The notes: generated from the sequence alone by a model not told the origin. Positions 44,162-52,820 are shown, counted from the stretch's first letter. The stretch: DNA of 64,000 nucleotides from Bacillus massilinigeriensis (GCF_900111815.1 NZ_LT630004.1:52443-116442); one strand, 5' to 3'. Made by a program: numbers and translations.

Positions 44162-44560
44162 TCAATCAGCCAGTGCTATGTATATCTCGATTTTTCCATT
44201 AGGATAATACTTTTCAAAATCGTAAGTGTATGCTCTTTTCAATGTACATGAGTCCTCGCATTCCCATATCTTTTTCCAAACGTTTATAATGCCTGTTTCT
44301 TCTGCTGTGTCCACATGGAAGACTTCATATGCTGCGTTATCTGGCAGATCCAATGAAGGCTCGCCATTGCTGTCTTCGGTAGCAATGCTTAATGTGTAAT
44401 CACCTTTGTAGTCACTTTCGTAATCATGATAGACTCCGTAAACAACGTTCTCTTGATTAATGCGAGAAGAAGTCTGCTGCCACAACCTTGTAATCTTTTC
44501 TAGCAAAAGTGGATCATTGAAATTATTCGTTCGTACGCTATTGATTATTGTTAATTTCAT
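44162..44560 (-). CDS. GyrI-like/AraC effector-binding domain protein
   Basis: A stand-alone effector-binding domain of 132 residues with LTIINSVRTNNFNDPLLLEKITRLWQQ, VVYGVYHDYESDYKGDYTLSIA and the acidic-aromatic end FEKYYPNGKIEIYIAL. Such proteins bind small hydrophobic or cationic ligands. The ATG after GGAGTGAT is preferred to the one 12 bp upstream. Confidence 0.8.
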   Translation of the reverse strand: MKLTIINSVRTNNFNDPLLLEKITRLWQQTSSRINQENVVYGVYHDYESDYKGDYTLSIATEDSNGEPSLDLPDNAAYEVFHVDTAEETGIINVWKKIWECEDSCTLKRAYTYDFEKYYPNGKIEIYIALAD

Positions 44561-44691
44561 AAAATCTATCACTCCAAACTAAATTTATTTAATGTGTAAA
44601 TAACTTCCTTATTATACCATTAAAGTGTATTGCATTTTTACGATTAGAAAAAATAACAAACGACACGGTGAATCCAGGCACTCAATTAATG

Positions 44692-44726
44692 AAAAAAGCC
44701 AGATAGAACCATCCATCTGACTTTTT
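44692..44726 (-). terminator. Terminator after the FMN reductase gene
   Basis: CAGAT and ATCTG, extended by G-C and A-T pairs, form a hairpin with A/T tracts on both sides, ending the minus-strand reductase transcript just after its stop. Confidence 0.65.
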
Positions 44727-44737
44727 CTGTGTTGGGA

Positions 44738-45274
44738 TTAAAGAGAACGCTCTGGCATTAGTTGCTTGGAAATAGATGTATAGAATTTGAGTTCGTTTAT
44801 TAATAGGTCCATGTTGGTTTTAGCAGGTTCTAACAGCTCACCTTGTTCCGTCATATTGCCAGGATCTAATGCGAGCTGCTTTGATAATACATTTGCATAA
44901 AGGGCACGTGCTACAGTCCTTACACTGTTCAGCGCATTAATCCCGCCTTTTCCGCCGCCGCATACCGCAAGGAGAGCGACAGGCTTATGGATAAAATAGC
45001 TATTATCAATAAAATCCAATGCGTTTTTTAATGCGCCGCTCATGGATCCATGATATTCAGGAGTAGCAAGAATAATGGCATCTGCAGATTTGATTGCATC
45101 AAGCGCTTTTTGTACATCAGTATGATTACGAGTTTCTTCTTCGCCATTAAAAATCGGCAGTGTTAATTCGCTTAAATCGAGCAAGTTTGTTTGATAGTTT
45201 TGGCTCATCCACTTTGTCAATTTTGTCGTTCTGCCAAGCTTCCTTGGACTTCCGTTTATGACTAGTAAGTTCAT
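44738..45274 (-). CDS. NADPH-dependent FMN reductase (azoreductase-like)
   Basis: A 178-residue flavodoxin-fold enzyme. GSPRKLGRTTKL binds the FMN phosphate, and TPEYHGSMSGALKNALDF is the second FMN loop. It is close in size and motifs to B. subtilis azobenzene reductase (YhdA/Azr). It probably reduces quinones, azo dyes or metals with NADPH. It is monocistronic with its own terminator. Confidence 0.9.
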   Translation of the reverse strand: MNLLVINGSPRKLGRTTKLTKWMSQNYQTNLLDLSELTLPIFNGEEETRNHTDVQKALDAIKSADAIILATPEYHGSMSGALKNALDFIDNSYFIHKPVALLAVCGGGKGGINALNSVRTVARALYANVLSKQLALDPGNMTEQGELLEPAKTNMDLLINELKFYTSISKQLMPERSL

Positions 45275-45495
45275 ATTATTTTCCCCTTAAATGATGATGT
45301 GTTAGTAAAACTTTCCCTTAGATGTTATCATAATATTCATAAATATTACAGCAATGGAAATTCCGTCTTTAAAAGTGGGGATGTATGACTTTCACAATAT
45401 GGAATAAGGATGTAAATGAGAGTTGATTTAGGGATCTTTTTATGGTTTGTCCTCATAAACCAATAGGCTTCTTTATGAAGAAGGGAGAATGTGCT

Positions 45496-46047
45496 TTGAA
45501 CTTAAAACATGAGAAACAGGTGAATTCAGAAATAGCGGGTAAAACCTCATCGACGAAAGGTTGGGGCTATGTTGCAGCTTTTGCGCTGCTGCCGTATGCG
45601 ATATTAAAATCGCTTTGGGCATGGGGATTGACGATAGGACTAACAACAGACCAAGCTGTACAAGAGGTAGCGGGGTTTGGTGAAAGATTAAACGAAGGAT
45701 CTGCTTTTCTATATAAGTTATATACCATCGGAATAGACTTCACAGCAGTCTTGGCGATTCTGGCATCACTATTTGCACTAGCTCTCGTGACTTCCTGGGG
45801 AGAGAAACTGCCAAAATGGCTATTGATCATACCAGGGTGGTCAGTTGGAGTGTTGACCATTCTCATTAGCTTGTTGACAGTTCTTCAATTTTTAGGAGTG
45901 CTTCCAAAAGGGTACAGCGAAGGATTAGCACCATGGGTTTATGTGGTGACGTACGGCGGATTGTTCTTGTGGGGAGTAACCGTCTTTATAGCCACTCTGT
46001 CGTTCCAGCAGCGTATGAAAAACAAACAGTCTCTCAACAATGGGTAA
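45496..46047 (+). CDS. Multi-pass membrane protein
   Basis: 183 residues from a TTG preceded by AAGGGAGAATG. Four hydrophobic segments: WGYVAAFALLPYAILKSLWAWG, FTAVLAILASLFALALVT, WLLIIPGWSVGVLTILISLLT and WVYVVTYGGLFLWGVTVFIA. It resembles small Bacillus membrane proteins with the GWGYVAAFALLPYA start, but I cannot name it. Confidence 0.65.
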   Translation: MNLKHEKQVNSEIAGKTSSTKGWGYVAAFALLPYAILKSLWAWGLTIGLTTDQAVQEVAGFGERLNEGSAFLYKLYTIGIDFTAVLAILASLFALALVTSWGEKLPKWLLIIPGWSVGVLTILISLLTVLQFLGVLPKGYSEGLAPWVYVVTYGGLFLWGVTVFIATLSFQQRMKNKQSLNNG

Positions 46048-46088
46048 TCCGCTTTGAATGCTCAACACCCGCGCTAATAGGGAAGTCC

Positions 46089-46116
46089 GAGAACATTTCA
46101 GGTGTTCTCTTTTTTT
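46089..46116 (+). terminator. Terminator upstream of cassette copy 1
   Basis: GAGAACA and TGTTCTC pair around 7 nt and are followed by seven T. The same terminator is present at 49090 ahead of copy 2 and is half-lost ahead of copy 3, so it is part of the duplicated unit. Confidence 0.88.
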
Positions 46117-46180
46117 GTGCTCTCACCCTGTCCTTTTCGCCCATAAAACCATATATATAGGGTGAAAGGAGGTGAGGGAC

Positions 46181-46396
46181 ATGGCAATGGCACTCTTGAA
46201 GGGGACAAGCATCAGGCTGAATTTTGAAGCTGGCATGAATGCGGAAGGCAAGGTGATCGTGAAGGGCAAGACTTACGGCAACGTGAACAAAGACGCGACC
46301 GCTACGCAAATCCAGCAGGCAGCACTAGCACTTTCCAGCCTTAGCGCTTACCCGCTAATCACCGTTGAACGCAACGACAGCCTGGAAATCGTTTAA
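46181..46396 (+). CDS. DUF1659 protein (copy 1)
   Basis: A 71-residue protein starting at the ATG after GGAGGTGAGGGAC. AMALLKGTSIRLNFEAGMNA, then GKVIVKGKTYGNVN and ALSSLSAYPLITVERND, is the DUF1659 pattern. These genes are always followed by a DUF2922 gene and often by yvrJ in Bacillales. The role is not known. It is nearly identical to copy 3 at 54588-54803. Confidence 0.9.
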   Translation: MAMALLKGTSIRLNFEAGMNAEGKVIVKGKTYGNVNKDATATQIQQAALALSSLSAYPLITVERNDSLEIV

Positions 46397-46433
46397 TGAA
46401 AGCCGTCACTAAAAGAGGGAGGAGGTGAAAATC

Positions 46434-46652
46434 ATGGCAAAAGTGTTGGAACTTCAATTCGTCACGAACCTTGGCAAGAACGTCAAGCTTTCCGTCGACA
46501 ATCCGAAGGAGCCGGTTGACCCGGCAGTGGTGAAGCAGGCGATGGAGCAAATCATCGCAGCTAACGCATTCCTGACAAAAGGCGGATCGCTCGCCTCAGT
46601 CGGCGAAGCGCGCGTTGTAGAACGAAACGTCACACCGTACGAACTAGCATAA
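46434..46652 (+). CDS. DUF2922 protein (copy 1)
   Basis: A 72-residue protein (AKVLELQFVTNLGKNVKLSV...NAFLTKGGSLASVGEARVVE) with the DUF2922 signature. GGGAGGAGGTG precedes the ATG. It is 37 bp downstream of DUF1659 and in the same operon. It differs from copies 2 and 3 at only a few residues. Confidence 0.9.
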   Translation: MAKVLELQFVTNLGKNVKLSVDNPKEPVDPAVVKQAMEQIIAANAFLTKGGSLASVGEARVVERNVTPYELA

Positions 46653-46659
46653 TGCACAC

Positions 46660-46690
46660 AGCCGGTTGCCAGCGCGGGGCCGGCTTTCTT
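46660..46690 (+). terminator. Terminator after DUF2922 copy 1
   Basis: AGCCGG and CCGGCT pair around 14 nt, followed by TTTCTT. The same hairpin follows copies 2 and 3. Confidence 0.7.
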
Positions 46691-46726
46691 CTATAAAAAA
46701 ATAAGCATGGAGAGGAGGAAGGAAAA

Positions 46727-46759
46727 GTGGACCAGCATATTATTGTTTTGTGCAAGTAG
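46727..46759 (+). pseudogene. yvrJ remnant (copy 1)
   Basis: GTG after AGAGGAGGAAGG opens a frame that begins DQH like the YvrJ gene of copy 3 (DQL), but it changes after three codons and stops at codon 11. The rest of yvrJ has been lost. The next 400 bp to 47041 hold a terminator and otherwise nothing that I recognise. Confidence 0.7.
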
Positions 46760-46838
46760 AAAATGAATAGATGTGCAACGGAAGTACAGAGAAATGTACT
46801 TTGCACGTAGACTCTACGGGTATGATTCCAAAACCAAG

Positions 46839-46865
46839 AAGCCAGCTTTATCTAGGGCTGGCTTT
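46839..46865 (+). terminator. Intrinsic terminator
   Basis: AAGCCAGC and GCTGGCTT pair around a 10-nt loop, followed by TGTTT. Confidence 0.7.
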
Positions 46866-47041
46866 GTTTCAATCGCTATCACACCGTCTCTCTATATAAA
46901 GTAGGCCTTATGCAGATTCTCTGCAACATTGTATATCTTTCATGTTACAAAAAAGCCTTTGTTTTCTTTTTCAAAAGCTTTAGTTGGCGGTTTGCTGTAT
47001 CTTCCCTGTTGTTGAATTTCGGTTATGATAGATTCGGTCTT

Positions 47042-47152
47042 TCATAGAGAGTGTCCATTGAAAATGGCCATATCACAACCAAGTATGCTGTCAAATTCTT
47101 TCCCAACTAACATATTAATAGTTTTATTATATTGCTCTCTTCTAATCTTATT
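47042..47152 (-). pseudogene. Decayed copy of the small ORF downstream of the lipoprotein gene
   Basis: The minus-strand frame NMLVGKEFDSILGCDMAIF corresponds to NALIGKKFDSTHELDMAIF at 48194-48319. The start codon present in the other copy (ATG) has changed here, and a short deletion follows the MAIF segment. Confidence 0.55.
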
Positions 47153-47159
47153 TTTCGCT

Positions 47160-47474
47160 CTAATCATCTGGCGACGGCGTTCCAGTGTATTCCACCTCAG
47201 GATTCTTGCCGCCTTTGTCATACGAGATGGCAACTGTTACTTTTTCTGATGGCTTATCTTTATAGTGGCCTGTAACCCAACAACTGCCTCCGCCAACCGC
47301 TGTCGTAAACTCCACTTTGTCTGGGACGAGCGTCCTGCCTTCTTCTTCGTGAATATATTCTACTGCAACTTGCTTTACTTTTTTTATGATCTCAGGATTG
47401 TCGCTATCGGTTTTGCCGCATCCGACAATTAGAATAGATAAAGTCAGAGAGAGTAAGATCAAAAGTTTTTTCAC
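47160..47474 (-). CDS. Putative lipoprotein (copy A)
   Basis: 104 residues from the GTG that gives KKLLILLSLTLSILIVGC with lipobox IVGC. An ATG at 47492 is an alternative start. The mature part (IIKKVKQVAVEYIHEEEGRTLVPDKVEF, CWVTGHYKDKPSEKVTVAISYDKGG) is nearly the same as copy B. It is divergent from the lipase gene. An exported lipoprotein beside a lipase may be an immunity factor. Confidence 0.75.
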   Translation of the reverse strand: MKKLLILLSLTLSILIVGCGKTDSDNPEIIKKVKQVAVEYIHEEEGRTLVPDKVEFTTAVGGGSCWVTGHYKDKPSEKVTVAISYDKGGKNPEVEYTGTPSPDD

Positions 47475-47546
47475 CAAAATCTTTAACCCCATTTCTTGAA
47501 TTTTCCATATATTCCTATTATATTAAATAGAGGGAGGTTATGCAAG

Positions 47547-48632
47547 ATGAACAAGATAAGTCCAGTCAAGGATAAAACCTATCATAAAATGAGTGATGCC
47601 GCATACTCAGAAGATGACATTAACATTAACTTGAAGTATAAATCAGGCAAAGAAGAATGGGAAGTAATTCATGGACTTGAGACATCCAATCCTTATACTG
47701 GCTTTGATTCAAAGGTTTATCAGGATAAGAACGGAAATATCATTATTGCCTATCGTGGTACAGAGGGTAGTGGAACACTTCCTCGGAAAATAAAAGACAT
47801 CGCGACAGACATGAAATATATTGCAGCAAAACAAACTCCTTTTAACGTTAACATGGATAATCAATTTATTGACGCTTTAAAGTTAGTTGCAGAGGTGAAG
47901 AAAAAATATCCCAAAGCGAAGATTTCCACTACCGGTCATTCATTGGGTGGAGCACTGGCTGCATTTGTTGCAGCTTTTCATGATTGGAATGCGGTCACGT
48001 TCAGTGCGCCTAGTGTTATTGATATCCTTCCGCCTTTTTTGAAGAATAGAGCATTAGCTGGTGAGTTTGATGAAACCATCATTAACTACATTCACCCTAA
48101 AGACTCCATAGGGGCAGGAGCTTTTGGACCTTATCCCCATCACATTGGCTCTACTTATATGATTGGCGCAAGATTTGTAATTGAGAATTCGGATTACAAA
48201 TCTTTCATAGAAATGGTCCATTCTTTACCGGTGATTTCAAAAATGGCCATATCCAATTCATGTGTGCTATCGAATTTTTTCCCGATTAACGCATTCATAG
48301 TATGTTCCATTTTATTCATTCCTCTCTTATTTTTCATCCTCTTCCTCTTTGGATGGTGTTCCTGTATGCAACACTTTAAACTTTTCTCCACCTTTGTCAT
48401 AGGACATCCCAACCACTACTTCTTCGGATGGTTTGTCCTTGTAATGACCGGTAACCCAGCATGCTCTCGCGCCCACCCCTGTGCTAAAATCAATTTCTTT
48501 CGGAACAAGGGTCCGGCCCTCTTCTATTTGAATATACTCAACCGCCACTTGCTTTGCCTTTTTAATAAGCTCAGGATCTTCACTATCTTTTTTTCCACAA
48601 CCGACAAGAAAAATAAAAAAAGTAATAGTTAG
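47547..48632 (+). CDS. Lipase class 3/alpha-beta hydrolase with aberrant C-terminus
   Basis: From the ATG after GGGAGG the protein has 361 residues. IIAYRGTEGSG is the oxyanion region, and TTGHSLGGALAAFVAAF holds the nucleophile Ser, as in class 3 lipases and Bacillus toxin-like lipases. Homology-like sequence runs to about residue 235 (SDYKSFIEMVHSLP). The rest is antisense to the small ORF and lipoprotein copy B and contains hydrophobic, Cys-rich nonsense-like sequence. The native stop seems to have been lost through rearrangement. Confidence 0.72.
   Translation: MNKISPVKDKTYHKMSDAAYSEDDININLKYKSGKEEWEVIHGLETSNPYTGFDSKVYQDKNGNIIIAYRGTEGSGTLPRKIKDIATDMKYIAAKQTPFNVNMDNQFIDALKLVAEVKKKYPKAKISTTGHSLGGALAAFVAAFHDWNAVTFSAPSVIDILPPFLKNRALAGEFDETIINYIHPKDSIGAGAFGPYPHHIGSTYMIGARFVIENSDYKSFIEMVHSLPVISKMAISNSCVLSNFFPINAFIVCSILFIPLLFFILFLFGWCSCMQHFKLFSTFVIGHPNHYFFGWFVLVMTGNPACSRAHPCAKINFFRNKGPALFYLNILNRHLLCLFNKLRIFTIFFSTTDKKNKKSNS
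48194..48319 (-). CDS. Small hypothetical ORF downstream of lipoprotein copy B
   Basis: 41 residues (NKMEHTMNALIGKKFDSTHE, LDMAIFEITGKEWTISMKDL) starting shortly after GAGAGG. It lies entirely opposite the lipase reading frame, and a homologue sits in the same place in the other copy. That conservation of the amino-acid sequence in a second copy is the main reason to list it. It may be a truncated gene. Confidence 0.4.
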   Translation of the reverse strand: MNKMEHTMNALIGKKFDSTHELDMAIFEITGKEWTISMKDL

Positions 48633-48653
48633 CAAGATAAGCATTTTTTTCAA
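48327..48653 (-). CDS. Putative lipoprotein (copy B)
   Basis: 108 residues from TTG, with KKMLILLTITFFIFLVGC and lipobox LVGC. It is closely related to copy A (KAKQVAVEYIQIEEGRTLVP, CWVTGHYKDKPSEEVVVGMSYDKGG). The divergent promoter region upstream is the same as that between copy A and the lipase, but here the lipase gene is missing, so this is the broken half of a duplication. Confidence 0.75.
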   Translation of the reverse strand: MKKMLILLTITFFIFLVGCGKKDSEDPELIKKAKQVAVEYIQIEEGRTLVPKEIDFSTGVGARACWVTGHYKDKPSEEVVVGMSYDKGGEKFKVLHTGTPSKEEEDEK

Positions 48654-48851
48654 AAGCTTTAACCTCGTTTCTTGAATTTTCCATCTATTCCTATTATATT
48701 GGATAGGGGGAGGTTATGCCAAATCGCATCTTAGTTTCCTTTTCTTTTGACATTGGATACCATCGCTTAGAAATTTTTAATTTACCCTTTTTCTATATAG
48801 AATAGAATACTGGGTAGTTGTTTTTATTCGTAAATTAGGGGAGTTAAAAAA

Positions 48852-49040
48852 ATGAAAAAGCCTTATTTCCTTACTGTTATTCTAGCCTTTACGTTAGCTT
48901 TGGGAGCAGTGGAATTTTCTGTTTTTGAGGGTTGGAAGTATTCCCTTTACTCTTTGATGGAAGCGCTGATTCTTGTTCCAATTGGGATGTTGGTTATATC
49001 CCTTGCTGTTGGGGGGATTGGTCAGTTTGCTAAAAAATAG
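48852..49040 (+). CDS. Small membrane protein
   Basis: 62 residues with two helices (YFLTVILAFTLALGAVEFSVF and LILVPIGMLVISLAVGGIG). GGGGAG precedes the ATG. Unknown family. Confidence 0.6.
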   Translation: MKKPYFLTVILAFTLALGAVEFSVFEGWKYSLYSLMEALILVPIGMLVISLAVGGIGQFAKK

Positions 49041-49089
49041 ATAACAGGATATTTTCCTTTTTGATCCAGGCAAACTATTCGTTAGAATC

Positions 49090-49120
49090 GAGAACATCTC
49101 AGGTGTTCTCTCTTTTTTTT
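49090..49120 (+). terminator. Terminator upstream of cassette copy 2
   Basis: GAGAACA/TGTTCTC stem with a T-run, a repeat of the one at 46089. Confidence 0.88.
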
Positions 49121-49182
49121 TGCGCTCTCACCTTGTTCTTTCGCCCATAAAACCATATATAGGGTGAAAGGAGGTGAGGGAC

Positions 49183-49230
49183 ATGGCAATGGCACTCTTG
49201 AAGGGGACAAGCATCAGGCTGATATTTAAT
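49183..49230 (+). pseudogene. DUF1659 remnant (copy 2)
   Basis: The ribosome site and first 13 codons (MAMALLKGTSIRL) are the same as in copies 1 and 3. Then a deletion of about 220 bp joins the frame to the start of DUF2922 out of frame. Confidence 0.85.
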
Positions 49231-49231
49231 C

Positions 49232-49450
49232 ATGCCAAAAGTGTTGGAACTTCAATTCGTCACGAACCTTGGCAAGAACGTCAAGCTTTCCGTCGACAAT
49301 CCGAAGGAGCCGGTTGACCCGGCAGCGGTGAAGCAGGCGATGGAGCAGATCATCGCAGCTAACGCATTCCTGACAAAAGGCGGATCGCTCGCCTCAGTCG
49401 GCGAAGCGCGCATCGTCGAGCGAAACGTCACTCCGTACGAACTAGCATAA
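49232..49450 (+). CDS. DUF2922 protein (copy 2)
   Basis: A 72-residue protein (PKVLELQFVTNLGKNVKLS...) intact in sequence. The deletion upstream has removed its own GGGAGGAGGTG, so translation may be weak or depend on the DUF1659 start. No yvrJ follows; the DNA after the terminator is changed. Confidence 0.8.
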   Translation: MPKVLELQFVTNLGKNVKLSVDNPKEPVDPAAVKQAMEQIIAANAFLTKGGSLASVGEARIVERNVTPYELA

Positions 49451-49457
49451 TGCACAC

Positions 49458-49488
49458 AGCCGGTTGCCAGCGCGGGGCCGGCTTTCTT
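49458..49488 (+). terminator. Terminator after DUF2922 copy 2
   Basis: AGCCGG/CCGGCT hairpin with TTTCTT, the same as in copy 1. A second hairpin, CAAGCCATCCC with an imperfect partner GGGATAGCTTG, lies at about 49544-49574 and faces the SRAP gene end. Confidence 0.7.
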
Positions 49489-49593
49489 CTATAAAAAAAT
49501 AAGCATGGAGAGGAGGAAGGAAAAGCATGGGAGTATCCATCAAACAAGCCATCCCGATGGTAAGGGATAGCTTGTTTTGTGGAAACGACAAAT

Positions 49594-50271
49594 TTAGCAA
49601 ATTTTTTGGATTAGCTCGATGGAGTTATTCTTTGGCGAGTTGACCAATGACGAGACTTCGTATGCTTCCATTCTGTTATGATCAAGTGGAAGCAATAATT
49701 GCGACAATGCTTTAGCATCTGAATTCTCTGGGTTCAGCCATGTTTGTTCATCCTCCGGCTTTAAGATGACCGGCATGCGGTCATGAATTCCTGCCATTAA
49801 TTCGTTGGGAGTGGTGGTAATCACCGAGCAGGAGTAGATCGATTTTCCCTCGGGGGATTTCCATTGCTCCCACAGACCGGCCATCGCAAACAAATTCTCT
49901 CCCTTTAATGTTATTCGCATTGGTGTTTTCGTTTTGTCCTCGTTTCGCCTCCACTCGTAAAAGCTGTCGGCAATAATGAGACAGCGTTTCTTTTGAAAGG
50001 CTTTGCGAAAACTTGGCTTTTCCGCAATCGTTTCGGCGCGAGCGTTGATCATTTTATAGCCAATCGACTTATCCTTGGCCCACGGCGGAATCAGGCCCCA
50101 CTTCAAAAACCCCAAACGGTTCGCTTTCCCATCGTTAATAATAGCTAATACCGATTGGGATGGAGCAATATTGTAACTCGGGGAATAGATTTCTTCCTCC
50201 AGAAAAGCCTGAGCATCAAAACGGTCAAGAATTTCGTCCATCGACGCAGTCAATGTAAAACGCCCGCACAT
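49594..50271 (-). CDS. SOS-response-associated peptidase (SRAP/HMCES/YedK family)
   Basis: SRAP proteins form a covalent thiazolidine link with abasic sites in single-stranded DNA through Cys2. The start is set by that residue: MCGRFTLTA, at the last of the nearby ATG codons, with GAGGTG upstream. NIAPSQSVLAI, MINARAETIAEKPSF and a His in the AGIHDRMPVIL segment are the conserved active-site parts. The protein has 225 residues, the usual size. It lies downstream of treR but probably has its own job in DNA protection. Confidence 0.93.
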   Translation of the reverse strand: MCGRFTLTASMDEILDRFDAQAFLEEEIYSPSYNIAPSQSVLAIINDGKANRLGFLKWGLIPPWAKDKSIGYKMINARAETIAEKPSFRKAFQKKRCLIIADSFYEWRRNEDKTKTPMRITLKGENLFAMAGLWEQWKSPEGKSIYSCSVITTTPNELMAGIHDRMPVILKPEDEQTWLNPENSDAKALSQLLLPLDHNRMEAYEVSSLVNSPKNNSIELIQKIC

Positions 50272-50364
50272 CATGATCACCTCGCGAAATTATTTTTAGC
50301 AAAAAATCCAAAGATAGAGCGGGGACGATTCGCGCGCAGAAGCACCATAACCGTCCCCTCCTTT

Positions 50365-51078
50365 CTAGCGTGTCCGCCTCGCAAAGTCAACGAAGCGGAA
50401 TTTATCAGGCCGATGCCGCGATTCTGTGTATTGAAACAGGCTGGCGTCTTCCAAGTAGACATGGTTTTTAATGACAACAATGTTGTGGAAACCGTCGAGA
50501 TCGAGAAGGGCGCGGTCTTCGGCTGTTGGTTCTTCGACGACAATTTCTTTTTTCGCAAAGCTAATCGTTAGGTTCAGCTCATTTTCCAAATACGAATAAA
50601 TCGAATCGGCACAAATTTCCTCGGTCAATTCAGGGACGTATTTTTTCACGAGAAAGTCCCGGTCCAAAATGATTTTTTCCCCGCCGATTTCCCGTGTGCG
50701 AATCACTTTCCATACTTGATCCTTACCCGATAGCTTCAGCTCCTGGCGAAGATAGCCATCAGGCTTCAGCAACGTCAGCTCATTGACTATTGTTCTTGGT
50801 TTTTTGTCCATTTTTTCCGCCAGCTCTTTGAAGCTTGTCAGCCCTGAAACCGGGAAATCGAACTTGGAAGTGTCGATGACAATCGAGCCTTTGCCTCTAA
50901 CCTTTTGAATATAACCGTTCTGCGCCAGCAAATTGAGCGCCTTGCGGATCGTTTCTCTCGATGTGCTGAATTGTTCCGTTAATTCATGCTCGGAGGGAAG
51001 GAGGGTTCCCGGCTGAATGTGTTCCGTTTTTATTCTATCCACAATATCGTTATAGATGGTTAAATATTTGTTCGTCAT
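50365..51078 (-). CDS. treR: Trehalose operon repressor TreR (GntR family)
   Basis: 237 residues. An N-terminal GntR winged helix (IYNDIVDRIKTEHIQPGTLLPSEHEL...SRETIRKALNLLAQNGYI) is followed by a UTRA effector domain that binds trehalose 6-phosphate. It is the third gene of the treP-treA-treR operon, and two matching operators lie at the operon promoter. The start follows an alignment-type argument (TNKYLTIYNDI); the ribosome site is weak, 14 bp after treA. Confidence 0.92.
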   Translation of the reverse strand: MTNKYLTIYNDIVDRIKTEHIQPGTLLPSEHELTEQFSTSRETIRKALNLLAQNGYIQKVRGKGSIVIDTSKFDFPVSGLTSFKELAEKMDKKPRTIVNELTLLKPDGYLRQELKLSGKDQVWKVIRTREIGGEKIILDRDFLVKKYVPELTEEICADSIYSYLENELNLTISFAKKEIVVEEPTAEDRALLDLDGFHNIVVIKNHVYLEDASLFQYTESRHRPDKFRFVDFARRTR

Positions 51079-51091
51079 CGAGCAACACACT

Positions 51092-52759
51092 TCATTTCTT
51101 TAAATAATAAACAATCGACTCATACGGCCGCAGCTGAATTTCATTTGCCGGCAGCCCGGAATCCTGATAATTAGAGATTAACACTTCACTTCTATAACCA
51201 TCAAGGTTTATATGAGAGGGGAGAGATACTGTTTTTTCCTTGCCGTAAAAATTGTTAAGGACGAGTAATTTCTCCTTTCCATCGTTTCTCGCATAGGCAA
51301 AAACTTCCTCGTCATTTTCCAATAGCAGCTCGAAATCGCCTTTCGTAATCACTTCATATTGCTTTCGCAATCTAATCAGTTTTTGGTAGTGATAGAAAAT
51401 GGAATCTGGATCTTCCGCGGCTTTCTCTGCATTAATGTGTGTGAAATTGGCGGCAGTTCCAATCCATGGCGTTCCGCTCGTAAACCCGGCATGAGCAGTT
51501 GCATCCCACTGAACTGGCGTCCGCGAATTATCGCGAGATTTCTGTTTTAGTATTTCCATAATCTCTGCTTCATGCATGCCGTTATTTTTCATGATGTCAA
51601 ACATGTTCAATGATTCAACGTCACGGTATTGCGAAATCGAATCAAAGGCAGGGTTTGTCATCCCGAATTCTTCTCCCTGATAAATGTAGGGAGTGCCTTG
51701 CATCATATGCAAGGCGGTTGCGAGCATTTTAGAGGATTCTTTATGATAGTGGCCGTCATCACCAAACCGTGATACGGCTCGAGGCTGGTCGTGGTTGCAC
51801 CAGAATAGGGCATTCCAGCCGCCGCCCCTGTTCATTTCCACCTGCCATTTGGAGAGAATTTTTTTCAGCTCACGGAAATCAAAGTCAGCATTTGTCCACT
51901 TTTCCCCATTTTGATAATCGACCTTCAAGTGATGGAAGCTGAACACCATGTTTAACTCTTCTCGGTCAGGCTTTGTATAATCGATGCAATGATTGATGGA
52001 CGTCGACGACATTTCACCGACGGTAATTAAATCATATTTTGAAAAAACTTCTCTGTTCATCTCATGCAAATACTCGTGGATTCTTGGGCCGTCTGTATAA
52101 AATTTTCGGCCGTCACTATCGTCCTCGGGAAACTGCTGGTTTTTTGAAATGAGATTGATGACATCAAGCCGGAATCCGTCGACGCCTTTTTTAAGCCAAA
52201 AATGCATCATTTCGTATAAAGCTTGGCGTACCTTTTCGTTTTCCCAGTTGAGATCGGCCTGGGTGACATCGAATAAATGGAGGTAATACTGGCCAGTTGT
52301 ATCGTCATACTCCCATGCGGGACCGCCAAATTTGGACTGCCAATTGGTTGGAGGCTGCCCATCTTTGCCGTCTCTCCAAATATAGAAGTCCCGGTACGGA
52401 TTATCTTTCGATGACCTTGCCTGTTTAAACCATTCGTGTTCAGTCGAGGTATGATTGATGACGATATCCATCATGATTTTCAAGCCGCGTTTGTGGGCTT
52501 CTGAAAGCAATTGTTCAAAGTCTTCCATTGTTCCATATTCTTCATAAATTTGATAGTAGTCGCTAATATCGTATCCATTATCACGCTGAGGCGATTGATA
52601 GATGGGGGTGAGCCAGAGAACGTCGACACCTAACTCTTTCAAATAGTCCAATTTTTCAATGATGCCTTGAAGATCCCCAGTTCCGTTGCCGGTAGTGTCC
52701 TTGAAGCTTTTCGGATAAATCTGATAGACAACTGAGTTCTTCCACCATGCTGATGACAT
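51092..52759 (-). CDS. treA: Trehalose-6-phosphate hydrolase TreA
   Basis: A GH13 enzyme that splits trehalose 6-phosphate into glucose and glucose 6-phosphate in the cytoplasm. It has 555 residues, as in B. subtilis. VYQIYPKSFKDTTGNGTGDL, DIVINHTS, GFRLDVINLI with the nucleophile Asp, TVGEMSS with the acid/base Glu, and WCNHDQPR are all present. It lies 61 bp after treP. Confidence 0.96.
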   Translation of the reverse strand: MSSAWWKNSVVYQIYPKSFKDTTGNGTGDLQGIIEKLDYLKELGVDVLWLTPIYQSPQRDNGYDISDYYQIYEEYGTMEDFEQLLSEAHKRGLKIMMDIVINHTSTEHEWFKQARSSKDNPYRDFYIWRDGKDGQPPTNWQSKFGGPAWEYDDTTGQYYLHLFDVTQADLNWENEKVRQALYEMMHFWLKKGVDGFRLDVINLISKNQQFPEDDSDGRKFYTDGPRIHEYLHEMNREVFSKYDLITVGEMSSTSINHCIDYTKPDREELNMVFSFHHLKVDYQNGEKWTNADFDFRELKKILSKWQVEMNRGGGWNALFWCNHDQPRAVSRFGDDGHYHKESSKMLATALHMMQGTPYIYQGEEFGMTNPAFDSISQYRDVESLNMFDIMKNNGMHEAEIMEILKQKSRDNSRTPVQWDATAHAGFTSGTPWIGTAANFTHINAEKAAEDPDSIFYHYQKLIRLRKQYEVITKGDFELLLENDEEVFAYARNDGKEKLLVLNNFYGKEKTVSLPSHINLDGYRSEVLISNYQDSGLPANEIQLRPYESIVYYLKK

Positions 52760-52820
52760 TTCCTACACCTTCCTCATTAGATAATATGGAAAAGGAGGGA
52801 TGCATCTCCCTCCTTCATGA

